64,000 nucleotides of DNA, taken from positions 51,360 through 115,359 of the forward strand of contig CALIAU010000008.1 in assembly GCA_938045585.1 (NCBI GenBank), written 5' to 3'. A program made the translations under genes and the position numbers. Shown here in pieces: positions 8,714 through 16,521 of the stretch. The DNA is from an uncultured Saprospiraceae bacterium. GTDB taxonomy: Bacteria > Bacteroidota > Bacteroidia > Chitinophagales > Saprospiraceae. The notes below the pieces were generated by a model. That model ran no database searches. It was not told the origin of the DNA and was given only the letters and a program-made list of their open reading frames with translations. The number at the start of each line of letters is the position of its first letter. Position 1 is the stretch's first letter.

Positions 8714-10140
8714 AAAAATCCTTCGACATACTAATTGTAGGTGCAGGCACTGCTGGCATGGCATGTGCCATCGAAGCAGCACAAAGAGGCTTGTCCGTTG
8801 GTATAGTTGAAAAATCGGATCATATTGGTGGTGCTATGCATTGGTCTGGAGGCCATATGAGCGGGGGTGGCACAGCCTTACAAAAAAGAAAAGGGATCGA
8901 TGATAGTCCAGAAGACCATTACAAAGACATATTACGCATCAGCAAGGGTACAGGAGACCTTAAGCTGATACAAAAAGCCGTACAAGAAGCACCAAAGACG
9001 ATTGATTGGTTAGATGAGCATGGTTTTGAATTTGCTCCTGAAGCGCCCAGAATTATTTATGGACACGTAGCCTACACTAAGCCCAGAACCCAGTATGGAA
9101 TAGACAAAGCAAAATCAATCCTCAAGGTGATGCAAACGATGTGGGATTCCCTTAAAGGGAATATCGAATGCTTCCTGGAGCATCCCGTTTTAGGAATAGA
9201 TCAAGTCAATGGAAAATGGACACGTATCGTTTGCTCTACGTATGAAGGGCAACTTGTTCTTACAGGGGATTACCTAGTTATAACAACAGGTGGCTATGGA
9301 AGTAATCCAGACTATTTCAGAGCAAAGCATCCGGATACACCTCTTATGAGCTCCACCTACCCTACTGCTACAGGGGACGGACACAAAATGCTTGAAGAAA
9401 ATAAAGGGATGTTTCGAATGGCAGACTTACATCTTCCAAGTTTGGGTGGCATGGAATTAGAACCTGGAACAGGACGGTGCAATTTCAATGAAGCTTGGGC
9501 GATGGTTATGACATCCATATATAGAAGACCAAGAGACATTTATGTAAACTTAGATGGCCATCGTTTTATGAATGAAGACGAGACAGATGCAGATATACGC
9601 GAACGTCATGTTACCAAACAAAAATCCTGGCGTTTCTGGGTAATCTTTGATGAAGAAGGACTCATGGCAAAAGATGAAAATGGAAATGAAAACCCAATTG
9701 TAATAGGCTGGACAATTGAACAAATAAAAAAAGAAGCGCAGCGCGGTAAATGCATCTTTAAAGCACATAGCATTGAAGGACTAGCAGAAAGTACAAAACT
9801 GCCTTATGAAACTCTATCGCGTACCATAGCAAACTTTAATCGCTATGTAGACCAAGGCGAAGATCCCGACTTCAATAGAGAACACCTAGAATATAAACTA
9901 AGTACAGCCCCCTACTACGCAATTCTTGTCTATGCCTCCGTCCTAGTAAGCTTCGGTGGCATCGCTGTCAATTCTGATCTTCAAATATTGGACACAGATG
10001 GACAGGTACAAACAGGAATTTATGGGGCAGGAGAATTATTAGGCTTAGGTGCATTAAGTGGAAACGCCTTTTGTAGTGGTATGGCTATAACGCCTGCCCT
10101 GAGTTTTGGAAGAATACTTGGACAGAGCCTAGGCAAATAA
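8710..10140 (+). CDS. FAD-dependent oxidoreductase, fumarate reductase/ketosteroid dehydrogenase type
   Basis: 476 residues from a TTG start that overlaps the hyuA stop (translational coupling). The N-terminal FAD motif is ILIVGAGTAGMACAIEA, then HIGGAMHWSGG; the C-terminus has GIYGAGELLGLGALSGN, which closes the FAD_binding_2 fold shared by fumarate reductase, urocanate reductase and 3-ketosteroid dehydrogenases. No heme-binding domain or signal peptide is seen, so it is probably cytoplasmic and takes or donates electrons by flavin only. It reduces or introduces a C=C bond next to a carbonyl. It separates hyuA from hyuB. Family is sure; direction and substrate are unknown. Confidence 0.82.
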   Translation: MKKSFDILIVGAGTAGMACAIEAAQRGLSVGIVEKSDHIGGAMHWSGGHMSGGGTALQKRKGIDDSPEDHYKDILRISKGTGDLKLIQKAVQEAPKTIDWLDEHGFEFAPEAPRIIYGHVAYTKPRTQYGIDKAKSILKVMQTMWDSLKGNIECFLEHPVLGIDQVNGKWTRIVCSTYEGQLVLTGDYLVITTGGYGSNPDYFRAKHPDTPLMSSTYPTATGDGHKMLEENKGMFRMADLHLPSLGGMELEPGTGRCNFNEAWAMVMTSIYRRPRDIYVNLDGHRFMNEDETDADIRERHVTKQKSWRFWVIFDEEGLMAKDENGNENPIVIGWTIEQIKKEAQRGKCIFKAHSIEGLAESTKLPYETLSRTIANFNRYVDQGEDPDFNREHLEYKLSTAPYYAILVYASVLVSFGGIAVNSDLQILDTDGQVQTGIYGAGELLGLGALSGNAFCSGMAITPALSFGRILGQSLGK

Positions 10141-10144
10141 ATGC

Positions 10145-10171
10145 AAATTAGTTAACTTTGTTAACTAATTT
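10145..10171. promoter_or_regulatory. Perfect 12-bp inverted repeat upstream of hyuB
   Basis: AAATTAGTTAAC, spacer TTT, then GTTAACTAATTT: a perfect palindrome with 12-bp arms in the 47-base gap between the flavoprotein stop (10140) and the GTG of hyuB (10188). It contains TAACTTTG, which fits the Bacteroidota -7 promoter element TAnnTTTG. It could be an operator overlapping an internal promoter, or an RNA hairpin. There is no long U-run after it, so a simple terminator is less likely. Function is inferred. Confidence 0.5.
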
Positions 10172-10187
10172 TACAATACGTAAAAAC

Positions 10188-11807
10188 GTGAGAAAGACCA
10201 AAACAAAATTTGATTCAATTAGTCTATCCATCTTGTGGGCAAGACTGATAAGTATCGTAGATGAGGCGGGTACTACCCTGCAACGGACCTCCTTTTCTAC
10301 AGTAACTAGGGAATCAAATGATTTCGCCGTAGTACTAATGGATAGAGATGGCAGATCAATCGCCCAATCCAGTATTTCCGTGCCTTCTTTTTTAGGTGTT
10401 TTACCTATTCTCACTAAAGCCTTATTAAAAGATTATTTTTCGCACGATGCATGGGAAGAAGGGGATGTAGTAATGACTAATGACCCATGGCTCTGTGCAG
10501 GACACAAACCTGATATTGGAATTGTTTCTCCTATTTTTCACCAAAACGAGCTAATTGGTTTCATTGGCACAATCGCACATTCGCCCGACATGGGAGGCGT
10601 ACTTTGGGGTGCAGGGTCTAGAGATCTATATGAAGAAGGACTAATGGTTCCTCCTACCAAACTTATGCAGGCTGGCGTTCCTAACCTAACCTTGTTTAAT
10701 ATTTTGGAAGCCAACGTTAGAGCCCCCATGCAAACTATAGGTGACATCAAAGCGCAAATAGCAGCAAATGATCAAGGAATCCGTTCTCTCGCAAAACTGA
10801 TGGAAGAAAATAATCTTACCGATTTACAAGACTTAGCAGATGTCATTATTGATAATACAGAAGAGTCTATGCGAAAAGCATTGGCAGCTGCCCCCGATGG
10901 CACATTTACCTATAGTTATGACACAGATGGTGACGGCAAAGGCAATCCTTGTCATTTTGAAATTGCAATAGAAATACAAGGAGACGAAATTTTGGTTGAC
11001 TATGCAGGTACCTCAGATGCCCACCCTTTAAGCATTAATGCAGTCTTAAACTATACCTTCGCTTACACAGCCTATCCTATTAAATGTGCTTTTAACCCAG
11101 AAATCCCAAATAATGATGGCGCATTTTATCCTATAAAAGTCATTGCGCCTGAAGGCTGTCTAGTCAATGCACAAAAACCTGTTCCCTTGGGTGCGCGGAA
11201 TATCACTGGCAACATGCTACATTCTGTTGTATTCGGTGCACTCGCAAAAGTAATTCCTAACAAAATACAGGCGGACTGTGGCAGTGCATGCTGGTGTATT
11301 GTTTTAAACGGGACACACCACGGGAATGAATTTGTTGAATACTTCTTCCTAAATGGTGGATATGGTGCACGTCCTCAATTAGATGGCCCACACTGCCTAT
11401 CCTTCCCAACAAATGTTGCAAATGTACCCATTGAGGTTTTAGAAAATGATGTCCCCATCTTAGTTACACAAAAAGCACTCGTAAATAACTCTGCAGGAAA
11501 TGGACAGTATAGAGGTGGCTTAGGTCAAATATTTGGATTCAAAAATATTGGTGAAAAAGATCTCAACATATCCATCCTTGCAGAAAAAACTGTCTCAAAC
11601 GCTAAAGGACTACTCGGTGGAGAAGATGGTGCGCAAGGTAAGGTCGAAATTATTCCTCATAGAGACTTTCCTTCTAAAGGCCTTGACAAATTAAAACCCG
11701 GTGAAGAACTCATTCTTACCCTCCCTGGTGGCGCAGGATATGGGCCACCATCCAAACGAGACAAAACATTAATTGAACGAGATCGTTTATTAAAGTATAT
11801 TGATTAA
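10188..11807 (+). CDS. Hydantoinase/oxoprolinase B subunit (HyuB family)
   Basis: About 539 residues from the GTG at 10188. The frame extends to TTG 10158, but that lies inside the palindrome and adds no family sequence. HyuB hallmarks: SIVDEAGTTLQRTSFSTVTRES near the N-terminus, the metal-site region NDPWLCAGHKPDIGIVSPIF, IAHSPDMGG, DYAGTSDAHPLSINA, RNITGNMLHSVVFGAL, and the C-terminal LPGGAGYGPPSKRD. With HyuA it forms the ATP-dependent hydantoinase/5-oxoprolinase/acetone-carboxylase-type enzyme, acting on cyclic amides or carboxylating ketones depending on the subtype. No gamma subunit of acetone carboxylase is nearby, which favours an amidohydrolase role (inference). Confidence 0.85.
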   Translation: MRKTKTKFDSISLSILWARLISIVDEAGTTLQRTSFSTVTRESNDFAVVLMDRDGRSIAQSSISVPSFLGVLPILTKALLKDYFSHDAWEEGDVVMTNDPWLCAGHKPDIGIVSPIFHQNELIGFIGTIAHSPDMGGVLWGAGSRDLYEEGLMVPPTKLMQAGVPNLTLFNILEANVRAPMQTIGDIKAQIAANDQGIRSLAKLMEENNLTDLQDLADVIIDNTEESMRKALAAAPDGTFTYSYDTDGDGKGNPCHFEIAIEIQGDEILVDYAGTSDAHPLSINAVLNYTFAYTAYPIKCAFNPEIPNNDGAFYPIKVIAPEGCLVNAQKPVPLGARNITGNMLHSVVFGALAKVIPNKIQADCGSACWCIVLNGTHHGNEFVEYFFLNGGYGARPQLDGPHCLSFPTNVANVPIEVLENDVPILVTQKALVNNSAGNGQYRGGLGQIFGFKNIGEKDLNISILAEKTVSNAKGLLGGEDGAQGKVEIIPHRDFPSKGLDKLKPGEELILTLPGGAGYGPPSKRDKTLIERDRLLKYID

Positions 11808-11837
11808 CTAATAACTTTCATTTCGAAAATAAAGAAC

Positions 11838-13025
11838 ATGACAGCTAAAAATCTTCCTCCTTCGTATGACAACATTGCACGGCATGAAGTCTTTCCTGAA
11901 TTAAATCACGATGAGCGAGCACGCTATAATTTCTTAGCTAATCTTAATAAGCATTTGGCACATGTTTCACAAGGGAATGCCATCGCTTTTGAACAAAGAG
12001 TACAACCCAAATTTAAAGAAGAACATGGTAGAGATTTTAAAACTAAAGAAGAACTAGGAGCAGCCATGGCCAAGGACCAACACTATCAAACCTGGTCCGC
12101 ACTGCGTAGGTCCACTATGGAAATGCGACAGCAGGCAGGTAGATCTATGACCTATCGACAGGCATTTGCCCTTAAGAAACGCGTAGATAAACTTAATGAA
12201 GGAAAGGATAGTTTGATTCTAGATGATTCAGTCCAAGTACCTCCCTATCTATTAGCAGTGGATAATCATCTCATGCCGGGTAGTTATCACACAGAATTGA
12301 TTGAGGGAGATGTTGCAAATGCCGCAAATTATGATGGCGGTTTATTTGTAACAACAGCTGGATTACTAGGAAAATATTCTGACGGAGGAGGTGAAGCAAT
12401 TGCACAATGGTTAAAAAACAATCATCCAGAATTTGCTCCTAAACGAATTCTTGACATCGGTTGTGGTATAGGTCACAATACACTTCCCATAGCCAAACAC
12501 TATCCTGATGCTGAGGTTGTTGCTATTGATACAGGTAAACCTATGTTGCGCTATGGACATGCCCGCTCGGTAGCTTTAGGATACGATAATGTAAAGTTCA
12601 TGCAAGCAGAGGCATCCAAACTTCCGTTTGAAGATGAATCATTTGATTGGATTCAGACTACCATGTTCTTACACGAAACAGGAGGTAAATCTATTTATAA
12701 TATAATGAAAGAAATTCATCGTTGTCTTAAAAAAGGTGGTATTACCATGCACATTGAACAACCACAATATACTGATGATATGTCTCTTTATGAAAAATGG
12801 ATTAGAGATTGGGATGCGTACAATAATTCGGAACCCTACTGGTCTAAAATGCATGACATTGACCCTAAAGAACTAATGGAAGCTTCTGGTTTTAATGGGG
12901 AACACTATATGCAGATCGGTGCACAAGCAGTTAATGATTTAGATGATGGCACTCAGAAAGCGGACGAACCAGAGGATCACGGTCGCTCTCCCATTTGGAA
13001 TGTCTTTGGAGTATGGAAAAAATAA
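11838..13025 (+). CDS. SAM-dependent class I methyltransferase with long N-terminal region
   Basis: 395 residues. The C-terminal half is a clear Methyltransf_11/25 domain: motif I ILDIGCGIGHNTLPIA near 205, acidic AIDTGKPM near 227, then LPFEDESFDWIQTTMFLHE near 260-278 and KEIHRCLKKGG. The first ~190 residues are polar and helical, with no recognised domain; they may dimerise or bind a partner. It lies 30 bases after hyuB, in line with the cluster. It could methylate, or in a catabolic context accept a methyl group with a corrinoid-free route, but only methyl transfer to an unknown acceptor is supported. Cytoplasmic. Confidence 0.75.
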   Translation: MTAKNLPPSYDNIARHEVFPELNHDERARYNFLANLNKHLAHVSQGNAIAFEQRVQPKFKEEHGRDFKTKEELGAAMAKDQHYQTWSALRRSTMEMRQQAGRSMTYRQAFALKKRVDKLNEGKDSLILDDSVQVPPYLLAVDNHLMPGSYHTELIEGDVANAANYDGGLFVTTAGLLGKYSDGGGEAIAQWLKNNHPEFAPKRILDIGCGIGHNTLPIAKHYPDAEVVAIDTGKPMLRYGHARSVALGYDNVKFMQAEASKLPFEDESFDWIQTTMFLHETGGKSIYNIMKEIHRCLKKGGITMHIEQPQYTDDMSLYEKWIRDWDAYNNSEPYWSKMHDIDPKELMEASGFNGEHYMQIGAQAVNDLDDGTQKADEPEDHGRSPIWNVFGVWKK

Positions 13026-13036
13026 AAATAAAGAGT

Positions 13037-13399
13037 ATGGAAAATAGCGTTGATTATATAGGTATCGCATCAAACAAACCCAAGGGAGCACGCCCCTACT
13101 TTTTCGACGATCCCGCCGTAGAACGTGTCATGAATATTGCTATGGCAATCGGTATGGAATTAGGAGTAGCCAGAGAACGGCTTGACTCCTTAGAAAGAAT
13201 TCTTGAAGAAAAAGGAATTATGACTAGACAAGAGATTGAGAACTATACTCCTACGAGTAAAAAAATTGAAACCGAACGACAGCAATGGCATAGTGAATAC
13301 ATTTCTCGCATACTGAGAATAATTCAACAAGAAATGGAGCAAATGAAAAATCCAGACAAAACACTACACGAAATTGCTGACGATATTGACAAAATGTAA
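13037..13399 (+). CDS. Uncharacterised 120-residue helical protein
   Basis: Not recognised. The ATG at 13037, just 12 bases after the methyltransferase stop, is preferred over a frame start at 12995 inside that gene. The protein has a short polar N-terminus, a motif GARPYFFDDPAVERVMN, then amphipathic helices rich in Glu, Arg and Ile (VARERLDSLERILEEKG, SRILRIIQQEMEQM) typical of a coiled-coil or helical bundle. No signal peptide, no membrane segment. Its position suggests an accessory subunit of the methyltransferase or the following SnoaL-like protein. Confidence 0.6.
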   Translation: MENSVDYIGIASNKPKGARPYFFDDPAVERVMNIAMAIGMELGVARERLDSLERILEEKGIMTRQEIENYTPTSKKIETERQQWHSEYISRILRIIQQEMEQMKNPDKTLHEIADDIDKM

Positions 13400-13400
13400 C

Positions 13401-13817
13401 ATGACTCTAGCAGCAAGAACAAGGAAATTTTGGGACGCAGTCCAAGCAAATGATCTGCAAGGTATTGAAGATGCATACTACCCTACCGAAGATACCTATG
13501 TCGTACTGGAAGGCCCTAGATATACTACACATGGAGTGAGCAAAATAATTAAAGGATGGAAAGATTTCTGCAACTCCCCCATAACTCTAAAAAGTATAGA
13601 CTGGATAGAAGGCCCATTTGAAGAAATAGATTCTGCTATGGGCTGGATCAGCGGAGTAACAGATATAGCTATTACTATAAATGAAAAAACGTTTATCAAT
13701 AGGTTTCGCTGTAGTTTTGTCTATACTAAGTACAAAGACGATTGGCGTATTAAACATGAACATGTTTCCGCGCCTATGAAAGATCCTTACGGAATAGGTG
13801 ATTGGTTAAAGACATAA
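13401..13817 (+). CDS. SnoaL/NTF2-like fold protein
   Basis: 138 residues from the ATG at 13401, one base after the previous stop; the longer frame from 13374 overlaps that gene. The layout RKFWDAVQANDLQGIEDAYYPTEDTYVVLEGP, then a W-rich middle (GMGWISGVTDIAI) and RCSFVYTKYKDDWRIKHEH, fits the cone-shaped NTF2/SnoaL/DUF4440 fold: N-terminal helices around a pocket, then curved beta-sheet. Such proteins are cyclases, isomerases, dehydratases or simple binders of small ligands. The two late His residues could line the pocket. Role in the pathway is inferred from position only. Confidence 0.6.
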   Translation: MTLAARTRKFWDAVQANDLQGIEDAYYPTEDTYVVLEGPRYTTHGVSKIIKGWKDFCNSPITLKSIDWIEGPFEEIDSAMGWISGVTDIAITINEKTFINRFRCSFVYTKYKDDWRIKHEHVSAPMKDPYGIGDWLKT

Positions 13818-13821
13818 TAAT

Positions 13822-14463
13822 ATGCATATTCTCATTGTCCACGCGCATGAAAATCCTGATTCATTCTGTTCAACTCTTGCACACCTAGCAAAGAAAACTT
13901 TTGAAGAAGCAGGTCATACAACGGATATAAGTGACCTATATGCTATGGGCTTTAATCCAGTAGGATCTATACATGACTTTACAAAAACCAGCAATAACGA
14001 CTATTATAAATACGCAACAGAGCAGTTATACGCCTCAGAAAATGATGCCTATGTCCACACATTACAACAAGAAATGGACAAACTCATTCTTGCAGATATT
14101 CTCATCTTTAATTTCCCACTCTGGTGGTGGTCTATGCCCGCCATATTAAAAGGCTGGGTAGACAGAGTACTCGCCTATGGCGTAGCATATGGAGGTAGCT
14201 ACGGTTTTAATGAGCAAGGAAGATTTAAAGGCAAACGTGCTTTTATCTGCACTACAACCGGTAGCCCAAAACTAGCCTATACTTCTGACGGACACAACGA
14301 TAAATCAATCCATGCAATCCTAGATAACATCCACAGCGGAATCTTTGAATTAATTGGCTTTACAGTAACAGAACCCTTTATCGCATATGGAGTCTCACGT
14401 ATCTCACAAGAAGAACGTGCAGCTATCTTAATTGACTATAAACAATTTTTATCCCAACTCTAA
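13822..14463 (+). CDS. NAD(P)H:quinone oxidoreductase family flavoprotein (Flavodoxin_2 fold)
   Basis: 213 residues. MHILIVHAHENPDSFCSTL is the FMN/FAD phosphate-binding start of the NQO1/MdaB/KefF family, and FNFPLWWWSMPAILKGWVDRV (about 93-113) is its diagnostic flavin-contacting segment, followed by ICTTTGSP. These enzymes move two electrons from NAD(P)H to quinones or other electron-poor rings. Four bases separate it from the SnoaL-like gene; it is the last + strand gene of the catabolic block and meets a convergent SDR gene one base later. Confidence 0.82.
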   Translation: MHILIVHAHENPDSFCSTLAHLAKKTFEEAGHTTDISDLYAMGFNPVGSIHDFTKTSNNDYYKYATEQLYASENDAYVHTLQQEMDKLILADILIFNFPLWWWSMPAILKGWVDRVLAYGVAYGGSYGFNEQGRFKGKRAFICTTTGSPKLAYTSDGHNDKSIHAILDNIHSGIFELIGFTVTEPFIAYGVSRISQEERAAILIDYKQFLSQL

Positions 14464-14464
14464 T

Positions 14465-15205
14465 TTAGAATTGAACACCTCCATTAACCTGAATACACTC
14501 CCCTGTAATGTGTGCCGCAGCATCACTCAATAGAAACATAATCACACTTGCAATTTCCGCTGGCAAGGCTATCCGGCCCAATGGAATCATCTTTTCATAC
14601 GCCTCCAGATTAAAGCGAGTACCCCCATTTTTATCATAGATAAACTTAGTATCTACAGCTCCTGGAGCTAGAGTATTCACACGTATATTAGGCGCTAGTT
14701 CTACTGCAAGCGTTTTACTAAGCGATATTATTGCAGCCTTTGATGCAGAGTAAGGACCGTACTGCTTCCGACCGATAAATGCTAAGCCACTAGACATCGT
14801 GACTATTGCAGCATGGCCTGTATCACGCCGCATAATTTTACTGAACGAAGTGCAAGCTAACAAACAAGAAGTCAGACTAACATCAAAAGTCTCTGACCAT
14901 TCCTCAAGATTCATTGCGTCCAAAGATGCAAAATGCGCAATCTTCCCACTTAAACACACCAATCCATCAATCATGCCATAGCTTTTACTCACCTGCTGCG
15001 CACAAGCCTCCATAGCAGTTTCGTTCAAAGTATCTATCTGAAAATAATCCTGCACAAACAAGTTTTCTGCAGCTGCTTCTTGGATATCAAGCCCCACAAG
15101 CTTTGCCCCTGCATTCTTGAGTTCCTTCGATAATGCAATCCCAATACCACTATTAGCACCTACTATCACATAAACTAAACCCTCCGCTTTAAATTGCGCT
15201 TTCAT
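14465..15205 (-). CDS. Short-chain dehydrogenase/reductase (SDR)
   Basis: 246 residues. The cofactor loop IVGANSGIGIALS, an acidic DIQEA after the second strand (favouring NAD), the catalytic MSSGLAF serine region, and YGPYSASKAA with Tyr and Lys are all visible; the tail ITGECIQVNGGVQF is typical. The NAG motif is changed to LVCLSGKIAH. Its start overlaps the end of the upstream BASS transporter gene by 17 bases, so the two form an operon on the - strand, convergent with the catabolic cluster. Likely acts on the imported compound or a pathway alcohol. Confidence 0.82.
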   Translation of the reverse strand: MKAQFKAEGLVYVIVGANSGIGIALSKELKNAGAKLVGLDIQEAAAENLFVQDYFQIDTLNETAMEACAQQVSKSYGMIDGLVCLSGKIAHFASLDAMNLEEWSETFDVSLTSCLLACTSFSKIMRRDTGHAAIVTMSSGLAFIGRKQYGPYSASKAAIISLSKTLAVELAPNIRVNTLAPGAVDTKFIYDKNGGTRFNLEAYEKMIPLGRIALPAEIASVIMFLLSDAAAHITGECIQVNGGVQF

Positions 15206-16088
15206 TCTTTAATATTTTTCTAAAAACAAAAATTAATCCTGCAGCTGTTAAGCACATAAGCAAGCCATATACACCAGCAGGCACAGCCATCAAGGGACTA
15301 TTTAATAAACCCGGAGCAGTCGCAATTGCCATACCCAAAACATTATTTTGCATTCCCGTTTCTATAGAAATAGTGATCGATTGCCTTGTGTCCAAGCCCC
15401 CTAATCGAGCTACCCCATAACCAAAGGCTAAGGTCACAATATTTAAGAGCAAAACTGACCAAAAAACAGTACGAACGAAATACATTACATCACCCAATTG
15501 CACCAATTTTATATAAATTAATACCAAGGCGATTACAATCACAAGCACAGACAAAATAGCAATTGCAGTATTTACCCTTTTTACAAAATCTGGGAACGTA
15601 TAATGTATACATACTCCAAGCGCAACAGGCAACACCGTCAACTTAAAAATATTATACACTGTCTTCAAAAAAGGGAGCTGTATTTGAGCAGATTCACCAT
15701 CCATAAAATACCCTAGCGACCAGTTAAGGAGGATTGGGATACTTACAATAGTTAGTAAACTTGAGAAGGCCGTCAAAGTAATAGACAAGGCCGTATCGCC
15801 CTTAGAAAGATGCGAAATTAAATTTGAAACTGCACCTCCAGGACTCACTGCAACTACCATCATTCCCATCGCAAAAGCAGCCTCTAAAGGAATAAGTTTT
15901 ACTATTACAAAAGCTATCAGAGGCAAGAATACAATTTGACTTAACAATCCTAAACTTACTGCCTTGGGATAAATTGCAACGCGCTTAAAATCCCCAATGG
16001 ACAAGGTCATCCCCATCCCGAACATGATGAAAAATAGTAAAAACTGAAGTATGACTGGTATGTAACTGAGTAACTCCGACAATCCCAT
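15189..16088 (-). CDS. BASS-family (bile acid:sodium symporter-like) transporter
   Basis: 299 residues, almost wholly hydrophobic, with about nine or ten membrane helices. Features of the BASS/SBF fold are MFGMGMTLSIGDFKR at the first helix turn, VAVSPGGAVSNLISHLSKGD in the cross-over region near 80-100, and ISIETGMQNNVLGMAIA near 225-240, matching the conserved E-x-G-x-Q-N motif. BASS proteins import organic anions (bile acids, 2-oxo acids, sulfonated or carboxylated compounds) with sodium. Next to the catabolic cluster it is the natural inner-membrane partner of the TonB receptor at the start of the window (inference). Confidence 0.88.
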   Translation of the reverse strand: MGLSELLSYIPVILQFLLFFIMFGMGMTLSIGDFKRVAIYPKAVSLGLLSQIVFLPLIAFVIVKLIPLEAAFAMGMMVVAVSPGGAVSNLISHLSKGDTALSITLTAFSSLLTIVSIPILLNWSLGYFMDGESAQIQLPFLKTVYNIFKLTVLPVALGVCIHYTFPDFVKRVNTAIAILSVLVIVIALVLIYIKLVQLGDVMYFVRTVFWSVLLLNIVTLAFGYGVARLGGLDTRQSITISIETGMQNNVLGMAIATAPGLLNSPLMAVPAGVYGLLMCLTAAGLIFVFRKILKNESAI

Positions 16089-16521
16089 TAATATTCTAAA
16101 TTAAAATAGAAAATTTCTTGGGCATTCCAGCTTTCTAGACTTAAAATATAAGCTCCATTGAATTTTCTTTTTAGCTACCTTGGGCATGCCCCTCCGGGTC
16201 AGGCTTTCCAGGGGTTCCGTCGCAAGCGACCTCGCTAGCGAGCCCTTCCTATCCTTCATGCATTTATAAATATTATACTGGCCTATTATCACCTAAGATA
16301 ACTAAATCTCACCCTAAGCTCAAAGATGTATATACACTATTTGATTCAAAATATTAGAGATAATAATTTAAATTTCCTAGCACCTATTACTACACCTGAA
16401 GGATAACTGAGAACGGCAATAATTATCTTACTTTTACAACAATTACCAGGAGTAAAACTTTCTGGTGATTTCACTGTTTAACAGCATTAGCTTTACCTTG
16501 AAAGTAAGAATATAGAATAAT
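16089..16521. other. Divergent intergenic region with one interspersed repeat
   Basis: 433 bases between the divergent BASS transporter and RND efflux operon. It contains the hairpin-rich repeat at 16181-16257. The rest is AT-rich; a weak inverted pair ACCAG/CTGGT lies near 16448-16472, ahead of the efflux operon, and could be an operator. The 63-residue reading frame across 16101-16292 is made largely of repeat sequence and is not considered a gene. Promoters for both directions must lie here but no clean match was found. Confidence 0.5.
16181..16257 (+). repeat. Interspersed hairpin-rich intergenic repeat, copy 1
   Basis: Begins TGGGCATGCCC, continues with CGGGTCAGGCTTTCCA (16195-16210), then two small palindromes GTCGCAAGCGAC and CTCGCTAGCGAG, and ends TTCCTATCCTT (16246-16256). 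The 16-base core and the 11-base end recur exactly at 38611-38626 and 38671-38681, in the same order with a different middle. It is GC-rich against an AT-rich background. Probably a REP/MITE-like non-autonomous element; mobility not demonstrated. Confidence 0.7.

Noticed and set aside
16101..16292. 63-residue ORF on the - strand
   Set aside because: Most of it translates the interspersed repeat at 16181-16257; no signal or family pattern.
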